A DNA stretch of 64,000 bases from CAIWHR01 sp963726765 (GCA_963726765.1 CAVSDH010000015.1:1-64000), one strand, 5' to 3'. Positions 36,403 to 48,940 are shown, counted from the first letter of the stretch. Notes: generated from the sequence alone by a model not told the origin. Numbers and translations: made by a program.

Positions 36403-36552
36403 CGAGAGCGTGCGCGATTTTCGGTTGCATTGCCCCGCAGCGGTGACGTGGCGGGGCCGCGCGCACGCCATCCCGCAATACGGCGTTTCGCCGCATCTCG
36501 AAATGGCTTAACATCGACGCCGTTTCGATGATTTCTCCCTTCGAGGATTCCC

Positions 36553-37980
36553 ATGCCACGCGCCACCAAGATCGTCGCAACGCTCGGTCCCGCGTGCAGC
36601 GATCCGGACACCCTGTTGCGCCTTCTCGCCGCTGGCGTCGACGTAGTCCGCCTGAATTTTTCGCATGGCAAGGGCGCGGATCACATCGAGCGAGCGCAAT
36701 TCGTGCGCGCGGCGTCGCAGAAGCTGGGGCGAGAGGTCGCCGTCATGGCCGACCTTCAGGGGCCGAAAATCCGCGTAGGCAAATTCGCCGAGGGCAAGGT
36801 CCAGCTCGTCCCCGGGCAGCGATTCGACCTCGACGCCGAGTTGACGATCGGCGACGCAACGCAGGTGGGACTCGACTACAAGGAACTCCCGCGCGACGTC
36901 TCGCCCGGCGCCATTCTGCTCCTCAACGACGGCCTGATACGGCTCGTGGTCGAGGCCGTCGAGGGACCGCGAATCGTCACGCGCGTCGTGCTCGGCGGAA
37001 CCCTTTCGAACAACAAGGGGATCAACCGCCTGGGCGGAGGCCTCACGGCGCCGGCGCTCACGGCCAAGGACATGGACGACGTCAAGACGGCAGTGGAGCT
37101 CAAGGCCGACTACCTCGCCGTGTCGTTCCCGAAGAGCAAGGAAGACATGTACATGGCGCGCCAGCTGCTGCTTGCGGCAGGTGGCAACGCGCAGGTCATC
37201 GCGAAGATCGAGCGGGCCGAGGCGATCGGCGCTCTGGCGGAAATCATCGACTCGTCGGACGGGATCATGGTGGCGCGCGGCGACCTCGCCGTCGAAGTCG
37301 GCAATGCCGCAGTCCCCGGTCTGCAGAAACGAATGATCCGCATGGCGCGGGAACGCAACAAGCTGACGATCACCGCAACGCAGATGATGGAATCGATGAT
37401 CGTTCATCCGGTGCCGACGCGCGCCGAGGTGTCCGACGTCGCCAACGCCGTGCTCGACGGCACCGACGCCGTCATGCTGTCCGCGGAAACGGCTTCCGGC
37501 AAATACCCCGTCGAGACGGTCGAGGCGATGGCGCAGATCTGCGTCGAGGCGGAGAAATCGACGCGTGTGGAGCTCGACCGCGATTTTCTCAACAGGACGT
37601 TCACCCGCATCGACCAGTCAATCGCCATGGCAACGCTGTTCACCGCGTTCCATCTGAAGGTCGAGGCCATCGCATCGCTCACCGATTCCGGCTCGACCGC
37701 GCTGTGGATGTCGCGCCACGACTGCGGGTGCCCGATCTTCGCGCTCACGCCCAACGTCGCCACTCAACGCAAGATGGCGCTCTACCGGAACGTGAGCTCG
37801 CTCTATCTCGAGCAGAGCATCGATCGCGACGAGGTGCTGCGCTCCGTCGAGGACCTGCTGCTCGAGAAGGGATTGGCGAAGCGCGGCGATCTCGTGGTTT
37901 TGACCATTGGGGAACCGATGGGCAAGCCGGGCGGTACCAACACGATGAAGATAGTAAAGGTCGGGGAGCACCGCGCCTGA
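36553..37980 (+). CDS. pyk: Pyruvate kinase
   Basis: Converts phosphoenolpyruvate and ADP to pyruvate and ATP. 475 aa. Motifs: TKIVATLGPACSD at the N-terminus, NFSHG, IAKIERAEAI with the catalytic lysine, MVARGDLAVEVG and the T(A)TQMMESMI segment. GAGGAT precedes ATG 36553. A 150-bp gap separates it from the DUF4397 genes, so it may have its own promoter. Confidence 0.96.
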   Translation: MPRATKIVATLGPACSDPDTLLRLLAAGVDVVRLNFSHGKGADHIERAQFVRAASQKLGREVAVMADLQGPKIRVGKFAEGKVQLVPGQRFDLDAELTIGDATQVGLDYKELPRDVSPGAILLLNDGLIRLVVEAVEGPRIVTRVVLGGTLSNNKGINRLGGGLTAPALTAKDMDDVKTAVELKADYLAVSFPKSKEDMYMARQLLLAAGGNAQVIAKIERAEAIGALAEIIDSSDGIMVARGDLAVEVGNAAVPGLQKRMIRMARERNKLTITATQMMESMIVHPVPTRAEVSDVANAVLDGTDAVMLSAETASGKYPVETVEAMAQICVEAEKSTRVELDRDFLNRTFTRIDQSIAMATLFTAFHLKVEAIASLTDSGSTALWMSRHDCGCPIFALTPNVATQRKMALYRNVSSLYLEQSIDRDEVLRSVEDLLLEKGLAKRGDLVVLTIGEPMGKPGGTNTMKIVKVGEHRA

Positions 37981-38102
37981 CCGTCGGGCGTCCCGAGCAT
38001 CGGGCGGCCAAGCCCCGAGCAAGCGGCACGAGCCACCGCATCCACGCACGGATGGCGGTAAAATAGGCGACGGTAAACCGCCCTTTGCCGCAGGAGCCCG
38101 CA

Positions 38103-39167
38103 ATGCCCCTCGTATCGATGCGCCAGCTGCTCGACCATGCCGCCGAGCACGACTATGGCCTGCCCGCGTTCAACGTCAACAACCTCGAGCAGGTGCAGGC
38201 CATCATGGCCGCCGCTGCCGAGACTGACAGCCCCGTGATCATGCAGGCCTCCGCCGGGGCGCGAAAGTACGCAGGAGAGATCTTCCTGCGCCATCTCATC
38301 GAGGCGGCGGTCGAGAGCTACCCGACCATTCCGGTGGTCATGCACCAGGACCACGGCCAGTCTCCCGACGTGTGCGCGTCCGCGATGAAGCTCGGCTTCA
38401 CGAGCGTGATGATGGACGGCTCGCTCATGAGCGACGGCAAGTCGATCGCGAGCTACGACTACAACCTCGATGTCACGAAAAAGGTGGTCGCGATGGCGCA
38501 CGCCATCGGCGTCACCGTCGAGGGCGAACTGGGCTGCCTGGGTTCGCTCGAGACCATGAAGGGCGACAAGGAGGACGGGCACGGCGCCGAGGGCACGATG
38601 ACGCGCGAAATGCTGCTGACCGACCCGAACCAGGCCGCGGACTTCGTCCGGAATACGCAGCTCGACGCCCTGGCGATCGCGATCGGCACGTCGCACGGCG
38701 CCTACAAGTTCACCCGCAAGCCGACCGGCGACATACTCGCGATCGACCGGATCAAGGCGATCCACGCGCGGATCCCGAACACACACCTTGTGATGCACGG
38801 CAGCTCGTCGGTACCGCAGGACCTGCTGCAGATCATCCGCGAGAACGGCGGCGAGATGAAGGAGACCTACGGCGTCCCGGTCGAGGAGATCCAGGAAGGC
38901 ATCAAGCACGGCGTGCGCAAGATCAACATCGACACGGATATCCGGCTCGCGATGACGGCGGCAATTCGCAAGTTCCTCGCCACCAACAGGAGCGCCTTCG
39001 ATCCACGCGACTATCTCAAGCCGGCGCGCGAAGCCGCGAAGCAGATCTGCAAGGCGCGCTACGAGCAGTTCGGCTGCGCGGGCATGGGTTCCAGGATCAA
39101 GCCGCTGGCCCTTGCGGCGGTCGCGACGAAATACCGGACGGGCGAGCTCGCCCAGGTCGTGCACTGA
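38103..39167 (+). CDS. fba: Class II fructose-1,6-bisphosphate aldolase (Calvin-cycle subtype)
   Basis: Zinc aldolase joining or splitting fructose/sedoheptulose bisphosphates. 354 aa. YGLPAFNVNNLEQ, zinc ligands in VVMHQDHGQS, EGELGCLGS, GTSHGAYKF, VMHGSSSVP and KINIDTDIRLA are all present. GCAGGAG precedes ATG 38103. It closes the tkt-gap-pgk-pyk-fba cluster typical of betaproteobacteria. Confidence 0.96.
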   Translation: MPLVSMRQLLDHAAEHDYGLPAFNVNNLEQVQAIMAAAAETDSPVIMQASAGARKYAGEIFLRHLIEAAVESYPTIPVVMHQDHGQSPDVCASAMKLGFTSVMMDGSLMSDGKSIASYDYNLDVTKKVVAMAHAIGVTVEGELGCLGSLETMKGDKEDGHGAEGTMTREMLLTDPNQAADFVRNTQLDALAIAIGTSHGAYKFTRKPTGDILAIDRIKAIHARIPNTHLVMHGSSSVPQDLLQIIRENGGEMKETYGVPVEEIQEGIKHGVRKINIDTDIRLAMTAAIRKFLATNRSAFDPRDYLKPAREAAKQICKARYEQFGCAGMGSRIKPLALAAVATKYRTGELAQVVH

Positions 39168-39218
39168 GCGTTACCCCGCCTGCGCCCGCCGTGGCGCCGC
39201 GGTTCGAGGAGAAACGCC

Positions 39219-39674
39219 GTGGTGCCGAACAAGCCGGAATGGAAACGCATCCACCGCCTCTTCCAGCGGGGACTGACGCTCGTCGAATACGTCGGGCTGC
39301 TGGTCGTCGGCTTCGCAACCACGTTCGCCATGTTCGAGGAGGTCGCGCAGATGGTCCGCGCCGCACGCGTCACGCTCGCCGACCTTCTTCTCATGTTCCT
39401 GTATCTCGAAGTCCTCGCGATGATCGGCCAGTATTTCAATTCCGGTCAGCTGCCTGTCCGCTTTCCGCTGTACATCGCGATGGTCGCGATGGCGCGTTAC
39501 ATCATCCTCGACATCAAGGACCTCACGGAGCTGCGAATGCTCGCCGTTTCGGCGGCGATACTCCTGCTCACGCTTGCCGTGCTGGCAATCCGCTACGGCC
39601 ACACCCGGTTCCCGTACCGCGATGGAGAGGAGGACGCGGCGCGCGGGGGCAACCAGGCGCCCGGCGGACGCTGA
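39219..39674 (+). CDS. PsiE-family phosphate-starvation-inducible membrane protein
   Basis: 151 aa with four predicted transmembrane helices (LTLVEYVGLLVVGFATTFAM, LADLLLMFLYLEVLAMIGQ, FPLYIAMVAMARYIIL, MLAVSAAILLLTLAVLAI). The sequence matches the PsiE family (RYIILDIKDL). The start is GTG with GAGGAG 8 nt upstream. It follows fba by 51 bp and converges with the transporter gene. Role unknown. Confidence 0.85.
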   Translation: MVPNKPEWKRIHRLFQRGLTLVEYVGLLVVGFATTFAMFEEVAQMVRAARVTLADLLLMFLYLEVLAMIGQYFNSGQLPVRFPLYIAMVAMARYIILDIKDLTELRMLAVSAAILLLTLAVLAIRYGHTRFPYRDGEEDAARGGNQAPGGR

Positions 39675-39680
39675 CGCCGC

Positions 39681-40946
39681 TCACGACGACACTCCGGTGA
39701 CGAACATCGCGACCACGGCCGCGGCCATCGTCCACGTAGCGAGCCAGCCCAGCGCCTTCAGCCGGCGCGTCACCGTGAAAGCACCCATCACCCTGGCGTC
39801 GTCGGCGAGGAGCATCATCACGATCATGATGGGCACCGCGATCACGCCGTTGACGACGGCGCTCCAGAACAGCGCCTTGATCGGATCGATCGGCGTGAAG
39901 TCGAGGAGGACGCCGCCCAGCGTCGCCAGCGCGATGATCGCGTAGAACTCCCGCGCTTCGAGGAGCTTGAGGTCGAGGCCGCTCTTCCATTCGAACGCCT
40001 CCGCAACGGCATACGCCGCCGAGCCGGCGAGCACCGGCACCGCCAGCATCCCGGTGCCGATGATGCCAAGGCTGAACATCAGGAACGTGGCGTCGCCGGC
40101 GAGGGGACGCAACGCCTCCGCCGCCTGCGCCGAGGTCTGGATGTCGCGGATCCCGGCGCCGTGGAGCGTTGCCGCGGCGCTGATGATGATGAACAACGCG
40201 ATGAGGTTGGAGAACCCCATCCCGAAATAGGTGTCGATCTTGATTCGGTGCAGGTGCGCGCGCGCGGTCTCGGGCGCCTGCGCCAGCGGCAGCGCGCCCG
40301 GATCGGCGTTCACCTCTTCGACCTCCTGCGCTGCCTGCCAGAAGAAGAGGTACGGGCTGATGGTCGTTCCGAATACGGCGACGATCACCGTCAGCGCGGC
40401 GGCGTTCAGGGTCAGCCGGGGCCAGACGATGCCAACGATCGCCTCGCGCCACGGTACCGCGATCGTGAACACGACCGCCACATACGCGAGCAGCGACAGG
40501 GTCAGCCACTTGAGGTAGCGGACGTAGCGCTGGTACGGCAGGAACACCTGCAGCAGCAAGCTCGCGACGCCGAACAGGATGATGTAGCGGTGCTTCGAAC
40601 CGCCGGCGACCAGCGCCAGTGCGTCGCCCATCGCCGCGATGTCCGCGGCGACGTTGATCGTGTTCGCGGCGACCAGCATCGCGACAATCGCGTACAGGAC
40701 CGATCGCGGAAAATGGCGGCGGATGTTCGACGCGAGCCCGTGGCCGGTGACGCGTCCCATCCGCGCGCTCACCATCTGGATGCCGACCATCAGCGGATAG
40801 GTCAGCACGACCGTCCAGCCCATCTGGTAGCCGAACTGGGCGCCCGCCTGCGAATAGGTCGCGATTCCGCTGGGGTCGTCGTCGGCGGCGCCGGTGATGA
40901 GGCCGGGGCCGAGGTGACGCATCCAGCGGCGAGTCGGGTCGATCAT
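39681..40946 (-). CDS. Nramp-like divalent metal transporter with altered metal-site motifs
   Basis: 421-aa inner-membrane protein with about 11 helices and the Nramp fold. Helix 1 carries DDDPSGIATYSQAG where canonical Nramp proteins have DPGN, and the helix-6 position reads GTTISPYLFFWQ instead of the MPH motif. The aspartate is kept, but the Asn and Met metal ligands are not. Substrate may therefore differ from Mn(II)/Fe(II). ATG 40946 with GGAGAA upstream is used. Neighbours give no hint. Confidence 0.88.
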   Translation of the reverse strand: MIDPTRRWMRHLGPGLITGAADDDPSGIATYSQAGAQFGYQMGWTVVLTYPLMVGIQMVSARMGRVTGHGLASNIRRHFPRSVLYAIVAMLVAANTINVAADIAAMGDALALVAGGSKHRYIILFGVASLLLQVFLPYQRYVRYLKWLTLSLLAYVAVVFTIAVPWREAIVGIVWPRLTLNAAALTVIVAVFGTTISPYLFFWQAAQEVEEVNADPGALPLAQAPETARAHLHRIKIDTYFGMGFSNLIALFIIISAAATLHGAGIRDIQTSAQAAEALRPLAGDATFLMFSLGIIGTGMLAVPVLAGSAAYAVAEAFEWKSGLDLKLLEAREFYAIIALATLGGVLLDFTPIDPIKALFWSAVVNGVIAVPIMIVMMLLADDARVMGAFTVTRRLKALGWLATWTMAAAVVAMFVTGVSS

Positions 40947-41120
40947 GAATTCTCCGCGGCGAAACGCAATCGGCGCACGACCGTGCGTGGGGAATGTGCG
41001 AGTGTAGCGTCGACCGCGCCTTTCCGGCTGATTCCCGCCACCTGCGAGCACCGTACCGGCGGCTCCGATCGCGCGACGCGAAACGTGCTCGGGGCGCGAA
41101 ACGTCGATCGGGGTTGCGTT

Positions 41121-41934
41121 TCAGCGGATAGGGAAACAGGCGGACGTGATCGGCAGCGCAAGTGCCTGAAGGACGTCGCCAGTCCCGACGTTCTGGACGA
41201 AGGCGACGATGGTCGACGAGCGTTCGGCTCCCGCCAGTAGCGGAAACTCGATCGTGCCGGCAGTGTCTCCGGCGGCGCCCATTGCCAGTTCCCGGCGAAC
41301 GGCGCGCACGACGTGATCGTGCTCAAGGTGCTTGCCGGCGTTCTCGCCCGCACGAATGTCCGACAGCGAGGCCGTTCTCGGTCAACGCGACGAACAATGC
41401 GGTGCCCCTGCGATCGGCGGCCGCCGGCACGCGTGCGGTCGCATTCACGACCACGCCACCTGCCCGCGGCGTGATTTCGAGCGCGATGTCTGCCCGCGCC
41501 GTCGAACGGGCGACGGCCGCGATCGCCGATGTGCTCCGCTTTACGTCATGCCAGTCGCGAAGTTCCTTCCCCTGCAGCAGCACCTGCGGCGTGTAGACGA
41601 GGTCCGTCCCCGATGCGTGCGCGGAGTCGTATTGGCGCTTCGTCCACTGTGGAGCCGCAAAGCGATCCTTCCAGCCCAGCCGATCCCAGTAGTCGACGTG
41701 AAAGGCAAGGGCGACCGCGTCGACCTCGGCCATTCCCGGCGCGAACGTGGAGGACAGCCAGCGATCAGCGGGAGGACAGCTGTCGCAGCCTTCGGAGGTA
41801 TAGAGCTCGACCAACGCGACCGTCTGGCGGCCACTCACCGCCTTGCAGGCCGGAACCGCCGCCGCCGGCGTGACGGCCAGAACGGCTGCAGCGAACGCAC
41901 CGATGCGGAAAATGTCGGAAACGCAGGTCACCAC
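41121..41934 (-). CDS. DUF1223 thioredoxin-like exported protein; one frameshift
   Basis: After a signal peptide (IGAFAAAVLAVTPAAA) comes the DUF1223 signature ALVELYTSEGCDSCPPADRW, with a CxxC-like pair, then AFHVDYWDRLGWKDRFA and YTPQVLLQGK. The frame breaks near 41362 (one extra base) and resumes with AGENAGKHLEHDHVVRAV to a stop at 41121. Repaired length about 270 aa. The start is GTG (41934) with AAGGAGAACC just upstream. Redox or chaperone role is possible but not established for the family. Confidence 0.85.
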
Positions 41935-42104
41935 GGTTCTCCTTCGGACAGGGATTCTGCATCCGGCAGCCGAGGCAAGAGCGAGCGGACCCGCGTCGAT
42001 GCCGCGATCGGCGTCGCGTGAAAATGCCAGACGACGCCGGCGATCGTTGTCCGGGCCGCGGTGATTGGTCGATGGCAACGCGGCCTCGCTTACGCGGCAG
42101 GCTG

Positions 42105-42113
42105 TGCTAGGAT
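42105..42113 (+). promoter_or_regulatory. Extended -10 promoter of the GlsB/YeaQ gene
   Basis: TGCTAGGAT lies 63 nt before the ATG, in the 241-bp gap shared with the divergent DUF1223 gene; same type as the argC promoter. Confidence 0.4.
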
Positions 42114-42175
42114 CAATCACGGCGCGCACGTTGCGCGGCCGCTGCCGCGGCCGGGATCCATCCAAGGGAGACGTC

Positions 42176-42433
42176 ATGGGCATCATGAGCATCATCGGGA
42201 CCATCATCGTCGGCTTCGTCGTCGGCCTGCTTGCCCGATTCTTCTATCCAGGCGTCGTCGAAATGGGCTTCGTCATTACGACAGTGCTCGGCATTGCCGG
42301 ATCCTTCCTGGGGGGTCTGTTGAGTGGCGTCATCTTCAAGTCGCCCGACGGCAATTACCATCCGGCCGGGTGGTTTCTCTCGATCATCGGCTCCATGCTC
42401 ATTATCTGGGTCTACCTCAACTACCTCAAGTGA
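42176..42433 (+). CDS. GlsB/YeaQ/YmgE family stress-associated membrane protein
   Basis: 85 aa, three hydrophobic segments with glycine-rich turns (IIGTIIVGFVVGLLARFFYPG, VITTVLGIAGSFLGGLLSG, LSIIGSMLIIWVYLNYL). This is the transglycosylase-associated protein family, often induced by general stress. AAGGGAG precedes ATG 42176. Confidence 0.92.
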   Translation: MGIMSIIGTIIVGFVVGLLARFFYPGVVEMGFVITTVLGIAGSFLGGLLSGVIFKSPDGNYHPAGWFLSIIGSMLIIWVYLNYLK

Positions 42434-42525
42434 CGCGGCCGCGCGAATCCGTGAATCGCTTCGCGGGTCTGACGCAGCCCGGTGGCACCTCGCGTCGATG
42501 GCCGTCGTGAATTGACGGAGCCGCG

Positions 42526-43728
<1,203 letters not shown>

Positions 43729-43732
43729 GCCG

Positions 43733-44914
43733 ATGCCGGCACGTACCCAGGTCGGCATCGTCGGCGCCGGACCGGCAGGTCTCCTTCTCTCGCACCTGCT
43801 GCACCTCGAAGGCATCGAATCGGTCATCGTCGAAAACCGTAGCCGCGAGTACGTCGAGCACCGCGTGCGCGCCGGAGTACTCGAGCACGGGCCGGTCGAG
43901 CTTCTGAAGAAGGCCGGCGTGGGCGAGCGCCTCGTCCGGGAGGGACTCCGGCATCACGGCATCGAACTTCGCTTCGGGGGCCGCGGTCACCGCGTCGATT
44001 TCCCGTCGCTGACAGGCGGCCGCGCGATTACGGTCTACGGCCAGCAGGAGGTCGTCAAGGATCTCATTCGCGCGCGCCACGCCGCCGGCGGCCGCATCGA
44101 ATTCGACGTGACCGACGTCGGAGTTCACGACGTCGACACGGCCGTGCCTCGCGTCACGTGGCGAAAGGACGGCGTGGCGAACGAACTCGTGTGCGACGCG
44201 ATCGCCGGGTGCGACGGCTTCCACGGAATCTGCCGCCCTTCGATCCCCGAGTTCGAGCAGTCGGTCTTCGAGCGCACCTATCCGTTCGCATGGCTCGGCA
44301 TCCTCGCCCGGGCGGCACCTTCGCATGACGAATTGATCTATGCGTACCACGAGCGCGGCTTTGCGCTTTTCTCGATGCGCTCGCCCGAGATCACCCGGCT
44401 CTACCTGCAGGTTCCGCCCGACGAGGACATTGCGAACTGGCCCGACGAGCGCATCTGGCAGGAATTGCACATCCGCCTCGAGACCGACGACGGCTGGAAG
44501 CTGAACGAAGGCCCCGTGCTCGAGAAAGGGATCACGCCGATGCGGAGCTACGTGTGCGAAAGGATGCAGCACGGCCGGCTCTATCTCGCGGGCGATGCCG
44601 CGCACATCGTTCCGCCGACGGGCGCGAAGGGGATGAATCTCGCGATTGCCGACGTACATCTGCTGTCCCGCGCTCTCGCTTCGCATTTCAGGAACGGGGA
44701 CCGCGAGGAACTGGCGGCGTATTCCCGCAACTGCCTGAGGCGAGTCTGGCGCGCCGAGCACTTCTCGTGGTGGATGACGTCGATGCTGCACCGGTTCCCG
44801 GGCGACGACGGATTCCAGCAGCGTCTGCAGCGCTCGCAGCTCGACTACACGGTCGCCTCGCCGGCGGCCTCGGCGTCGCTCGCCGAGAATTACGTGGGGT
44901 TGCCGCTCGAGTGA
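43733..44914 (+). CDS. pobA: 4-hydroxybenzoate 3-monooxygenase
   Basis: FAD monooxygenase that converts 4-hydroxybenzoate to protocatechuate. 393 aa. FAD motif GIVGAGPAGLLLSHLL, RAGVLEHG, the substrate segment SMRSPEITRLYLQ and the GD motif GDAAHIVPPTGAKGMNLA are all as in PobA. It begins 4 bp after pcaF. The remaining protocatechuate-branch genes (pcaGH, pcaBCD, pcaIJ) are not in the window; the intradiol enzyme at 26 kb is an exported form and is not pcaGH. Confidence 0.94.
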   Translation: MPARTQVGIVGAGPAGLLLSHLLHLEGIESVIVENRSREYVEHRVRAGVLEHGPVELLKKAGVGERLVREGLRHHGIELRFGGRGHRVDFPSLTGGRAITVYGQQEVVKDLIRARHAAGGRIEFDVTDVGVHDVDTAVPRVTWRKDGVANELVCDAIAGCDGFHGICRPSIPEFEQSVFERTYPFAWLGILARAAPSHDELIYAYHERGFALFSMRSPEITRLYLQVPPDEDIANWPDERIWQELHIRLETDDGWKLNEGPVLEKGITPMRSYVCERMQHGRLYLAGDAAHIVPPTGAKGMNLAIADVHLLSRALASHFRNGDREELAAYSRNCLRRVWRAEHFSWWMTSMLHRFPGDDGFQQRLQRSQLDYTVASPAASASLAENYVGLPLE

Positions 44915-44932
44915 CCGGTCAGGACGCGGGCG

Positions 44933-46051
44933 TCACGCGCTGCCCCAGACTTCCCGCGCCGTCTCGACCACGAGCGAAAGCTTCGCCGCCTGCGCGTCGC
45001 GCGCGATGACGTTACCGTGGACGGTGCTCGAAAAACCGCACTGCGGCGAGAGACAGAGCTGGTCGAGCGGCACGAGTTTCGCCGCATCGTCGATCTTGCG
45101 CTTGAGGTAGTCCTTCGTCTCCAGCTGGTCGAGCTTCGTCGTCACGAGACCGAGCACGACGGTCTTCCCCTTCGGCACGTGTCGCAGCGGCGCGAAATCG
45201 CCGGATCGTGCGTCGTCGTACTCGAGAAAATAGCCGTCGACGGCGAGCTCGTTGAAGAGCACTTCGGCGACCGGCTCATAACCGCCTTCCGCGACCCAGG
45301 CGCTCTTGAAGTTTCCCCGGCAAAGGTGGACGCAGACGACCATCCCCGGCGGGCGCTCCGCGATCGCCGCATTGATGAGCCGCGCATAGCGTCGCGGCAA
45401 TTCGTCGGGGTCGTCGCCCCGCTGCCGCGCACCTTCGCGCATCTTGCTGTCGCAAAGGTACGCGAGATTCGTGTCGTCGAGCTGAAGGTAGCGGCACCCT
45501 GCGCCGGCCAGCGCCGCGATCTCCGCGCGGTAGGCCGCGGCGACGTCCGCGTAGAACGCCTCGAGGTCAGGATAGGCGTCGCGGCTGATCGCCTCGCGCC
45601 CGCCGCGGAAATGAAGCATCGTCGGTGACGGAATCGTCACCTTGGGCGTTCGCTTGGTGACCGATTTGAGGAAGAGAAAATCGGCGACCTGGATCGGCCT
45701 CACGTGCCGAACCGGGCCTGTGACTTTCATCACCGGCGGCGCGAACTCGACATTGCCCTGCGCGGTGTGAAAGCTGACCGCGATGCCACCCTTCGTTTCG
45801 ACGCCTTCAAGCTGCTCGAGGAAATCGATGTGAAAGTACGTGCGCCGAAATTCACCGTCGGTGACGCCGTCGAGGCCGACGCGCTCCTGCAAGCGGACGA
45901 CGTCGCGAATCGCGGCATCCTCCGCGTCGCGCAGCTGTTCGCGCGTGATCTGCGCCTTTGCAAATCGGTCACGGGCGGCGAGGAGCTCGGCCGGGCGCAG
46001 GAAGCTGCCGACGTGGTCGGCACGAAACGGCGGGATGGTGCGAATGGTCAT
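44933..46051 (-). CDS. Cobalamin-independent methionine synthase-like (MetE C-terminal domain) protein
   Basis: 372 aa, equivalent to the catalytic half of MetE. Starts with PPFRADHVGSFLRP as in the YxjG/YxjH family. Zinc ligands appear as His and Cys in VCVHLCRGN and Cys in SPQCGFSS; LQLDDTNLAY is the active-site Asp region. It lacks the MetE N-terminal half, so it may use a methyl donor other than methyl-THF-triglutamate. The DUF2726 gene lies 27 bp upstream on the same strand. Confidence 0.9.
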   Translation of the reverse strand: MTIRTIPPFRADHVGSFLRPAELLAARDRFAKAQITREQLRDAEDAAIRDVVRLQERVGLDGVTDGEFRRTYFHIDFLEQLEGVETKGGIAVSFHTAQGNVEFAPPVMKVTGPVRHVRPIQVADFLFLKSVTKRTPKVTIPSPTMLHFRGGREAISRDAYPDLEAFYADVAAAYRAEIAALAGAGCRYLQLDDTNLAYLCDSKMREGARQRGDDPDELPRRYARLINAAIAERPPGMVVCVHLCRGNFKSAWVAEGGYEPVAEVLFNELAVDGYFLEYDDARSGDFAPLRHVPKGKTVVLGLVTTKLDQLETKDYLKRKIDDAAKLVPLDQLCLSPQCGFSSTVHGNVIARDAQAAKLSLVVETAREVWGSA

Positions 46052-46078
46052 GACACGGCCCGTCTGGCCGGGCGCGGC

Positions 46079-46666
46079 TCAGTTGAGTCCACCGGCGGGG
46101 CCGAGAATCTGTTCGCGCAGTTCCCGGTACCGCGGCAGCTGCGGCGGGTAGACGCAGATGTACTTGACCTGCGCGGCCTGCAGGCAGCGCTGCTTGATGA
46201 TCTCGAGCTTCTGATCGCGAGGATTGACGACGGTGTCGGGCTCCTTCGAGTCGACGATCGCGAGGATCGTCATGTCGCGGTCACAGACGACGAACCCGAC
46301 GTGCTGGTTGGCGATCTTGCGGAACGCGCGCAGCCGCTCCATTCCCTGCGGGCCGATCTTCACCTGCAGCACGTCCGAGAGACGGATGCGGGCGAATATC
46401 TCGTGCCGCGGAAACGCGGCCCGCAGCAGCAGGTACACGATGTTCTCCGCCTTGCTCAGAAACCGCGGGCGCAGCAGGTAAAGGCCGGGCAGTTCCGCGG
46501 ACGACAGCAGCCGCGTGGTCTCGCCCTCGGTCCACTGGGCGACGGTGTTCGGGGAGTCTCCGGTGACCGTGCTCGGGCCCGCCGGGTCCTTTCGCCGCAG
46601 CAGTCCGATCGCAACCGCAATGACGAGCGCACCGATGGCGAGGGCGAAGAGTATTCCTGAGGTCAT
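46079..46666 (-). CDS. DUF2726 membrane-anchored protein
   Basis: 195 aa. An N-terminal membrane helix (ILFALAIGALVIAVAIGLL), then the DUF2726 domain: PRFLSKAENIVYLLLRAAFPRHEIFARIRLSDVL, HVGFVVCDRDMTILAIVDSK, and a C-terminal segment containing CVYPPQLPRY. This is a nuclease-superfamily-like fold by family description, but catalytic residues were not verified. ATG 46666 chosen; 27 bp before the MetE-like gene. Confidence 0.82.
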   Translation of the reverse strand: MTSGILFALAIGALVIAVAIGLLRRKDPAGPSTVTGDSPNTVAQWTEGETTRLLSSAELPGLYLLRPRFLSKAENIVYLLLRAAFPRHEIFARIRLSDVLQVKIGPQGMERLRAFRKIANQHVGFVVCDRDMTILAIVDSKEPDTVVNPRDQKLEIIKQRCLQAAQVKYICVYPPQLPRYRELREQILGPAGGLN

Positions 46667-46967
46667 GGATATTCTGATCGCTGGCACCGCGACCCTCGCC
46701 ACCGCCTGCGGCAGAGGACGGCGACGGAGAACCGCGGCAGCACAATTCGCCAGCCGGGCGCCTTTTTGGGTAGTCTAAAGCATTTGCTCGCGCAACCGCT
46801 ATGGGCGAGCGGCGGGCCGCCGACCCGAACGCACCTGCGGAACGTCCGCGCGTGATGCGGCGATGCGCCGAAAAATGCAAAGGCCCGGTCGAACCGGGCC
46901 TTTGCGGGCGACGCAGCACGTCCAGTCGCAACCCGCACCTGCGACGGGCTGCGCCTGGAAGCCAGCG
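46667..46967. other. 301-bp intergenic region between groL and the DUF2726 gene
   Basis: Apart from the groESL terminator near its left end no gene or RNA is evident. The right part should contain the promoter of the DUF2726-MetE-like pair. Confidence 0.5.
46869..46905 (-). terminator. Rho-independent terminator of groES-groL
   Basis: A perfect 13-bp stem (gcaaaggcccggt / accgggcctttgc) with a 3-nt loop is followed on the minus strand by ATTTTTCGG. It lies about 60 bp after the groL stop. Confidence 0.92.
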
Positions 46968-48614
<1,647 letters not shown>

Positions 48615-48652
48615 GGGAGTTCTCCTCGATTGCTTGTGCGTTGGGGGGCGGA

Positions 48653-48940
48653 TCAGGCGACGATGCCGATGATGTCGTCTTCGCGCATGTGGAGCAGGTC
48701 CTGCCCTTCCAGCTTGAATTCCTGGCCGGAGTATTTGCCGAAGAGGACCTTGTCGCCCGTCTTCACGCCCATCGGGATCAGCTTCCCGCTGTCGTCGGTC
48801 TTTCCCGGGCCGGCATGTACGACCTCGCCCATGGAAGGCTTCTCGGCAGCCGTATCGGGGATCACGATGCCGCCGGCGGATTTACGCTCTTCCTCAAGCC
48901 GCTTTACGATCACGCGATCGTGCAAAGGACGAATTTTCAT
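48653..48940 (-). CDS. groES: Co-chaperonin GroES (10 kDa)
   Basis: Lid of the GroEL chamber; 95 aa. Signature IRPLHDRVIVKRLEEE, mobile loop SAGGIVIPDTAAEKPS, and IGIVA at the C-terminus. AAGGAGTGAG precedes ATG 48940. A CIRCE operator and a sigma-70 promoter lie upstream. Confidence 0.97.
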   Translation of the reverse strand: MKIRPLHDRVIVKRLEEERKSAGGIVIPDTAAEKPSMGEVVHAGPGKTDDSGKLIPMGVKTGDKVLFGKYSGQEFKLEGQDLLHMREDDIIGIVA

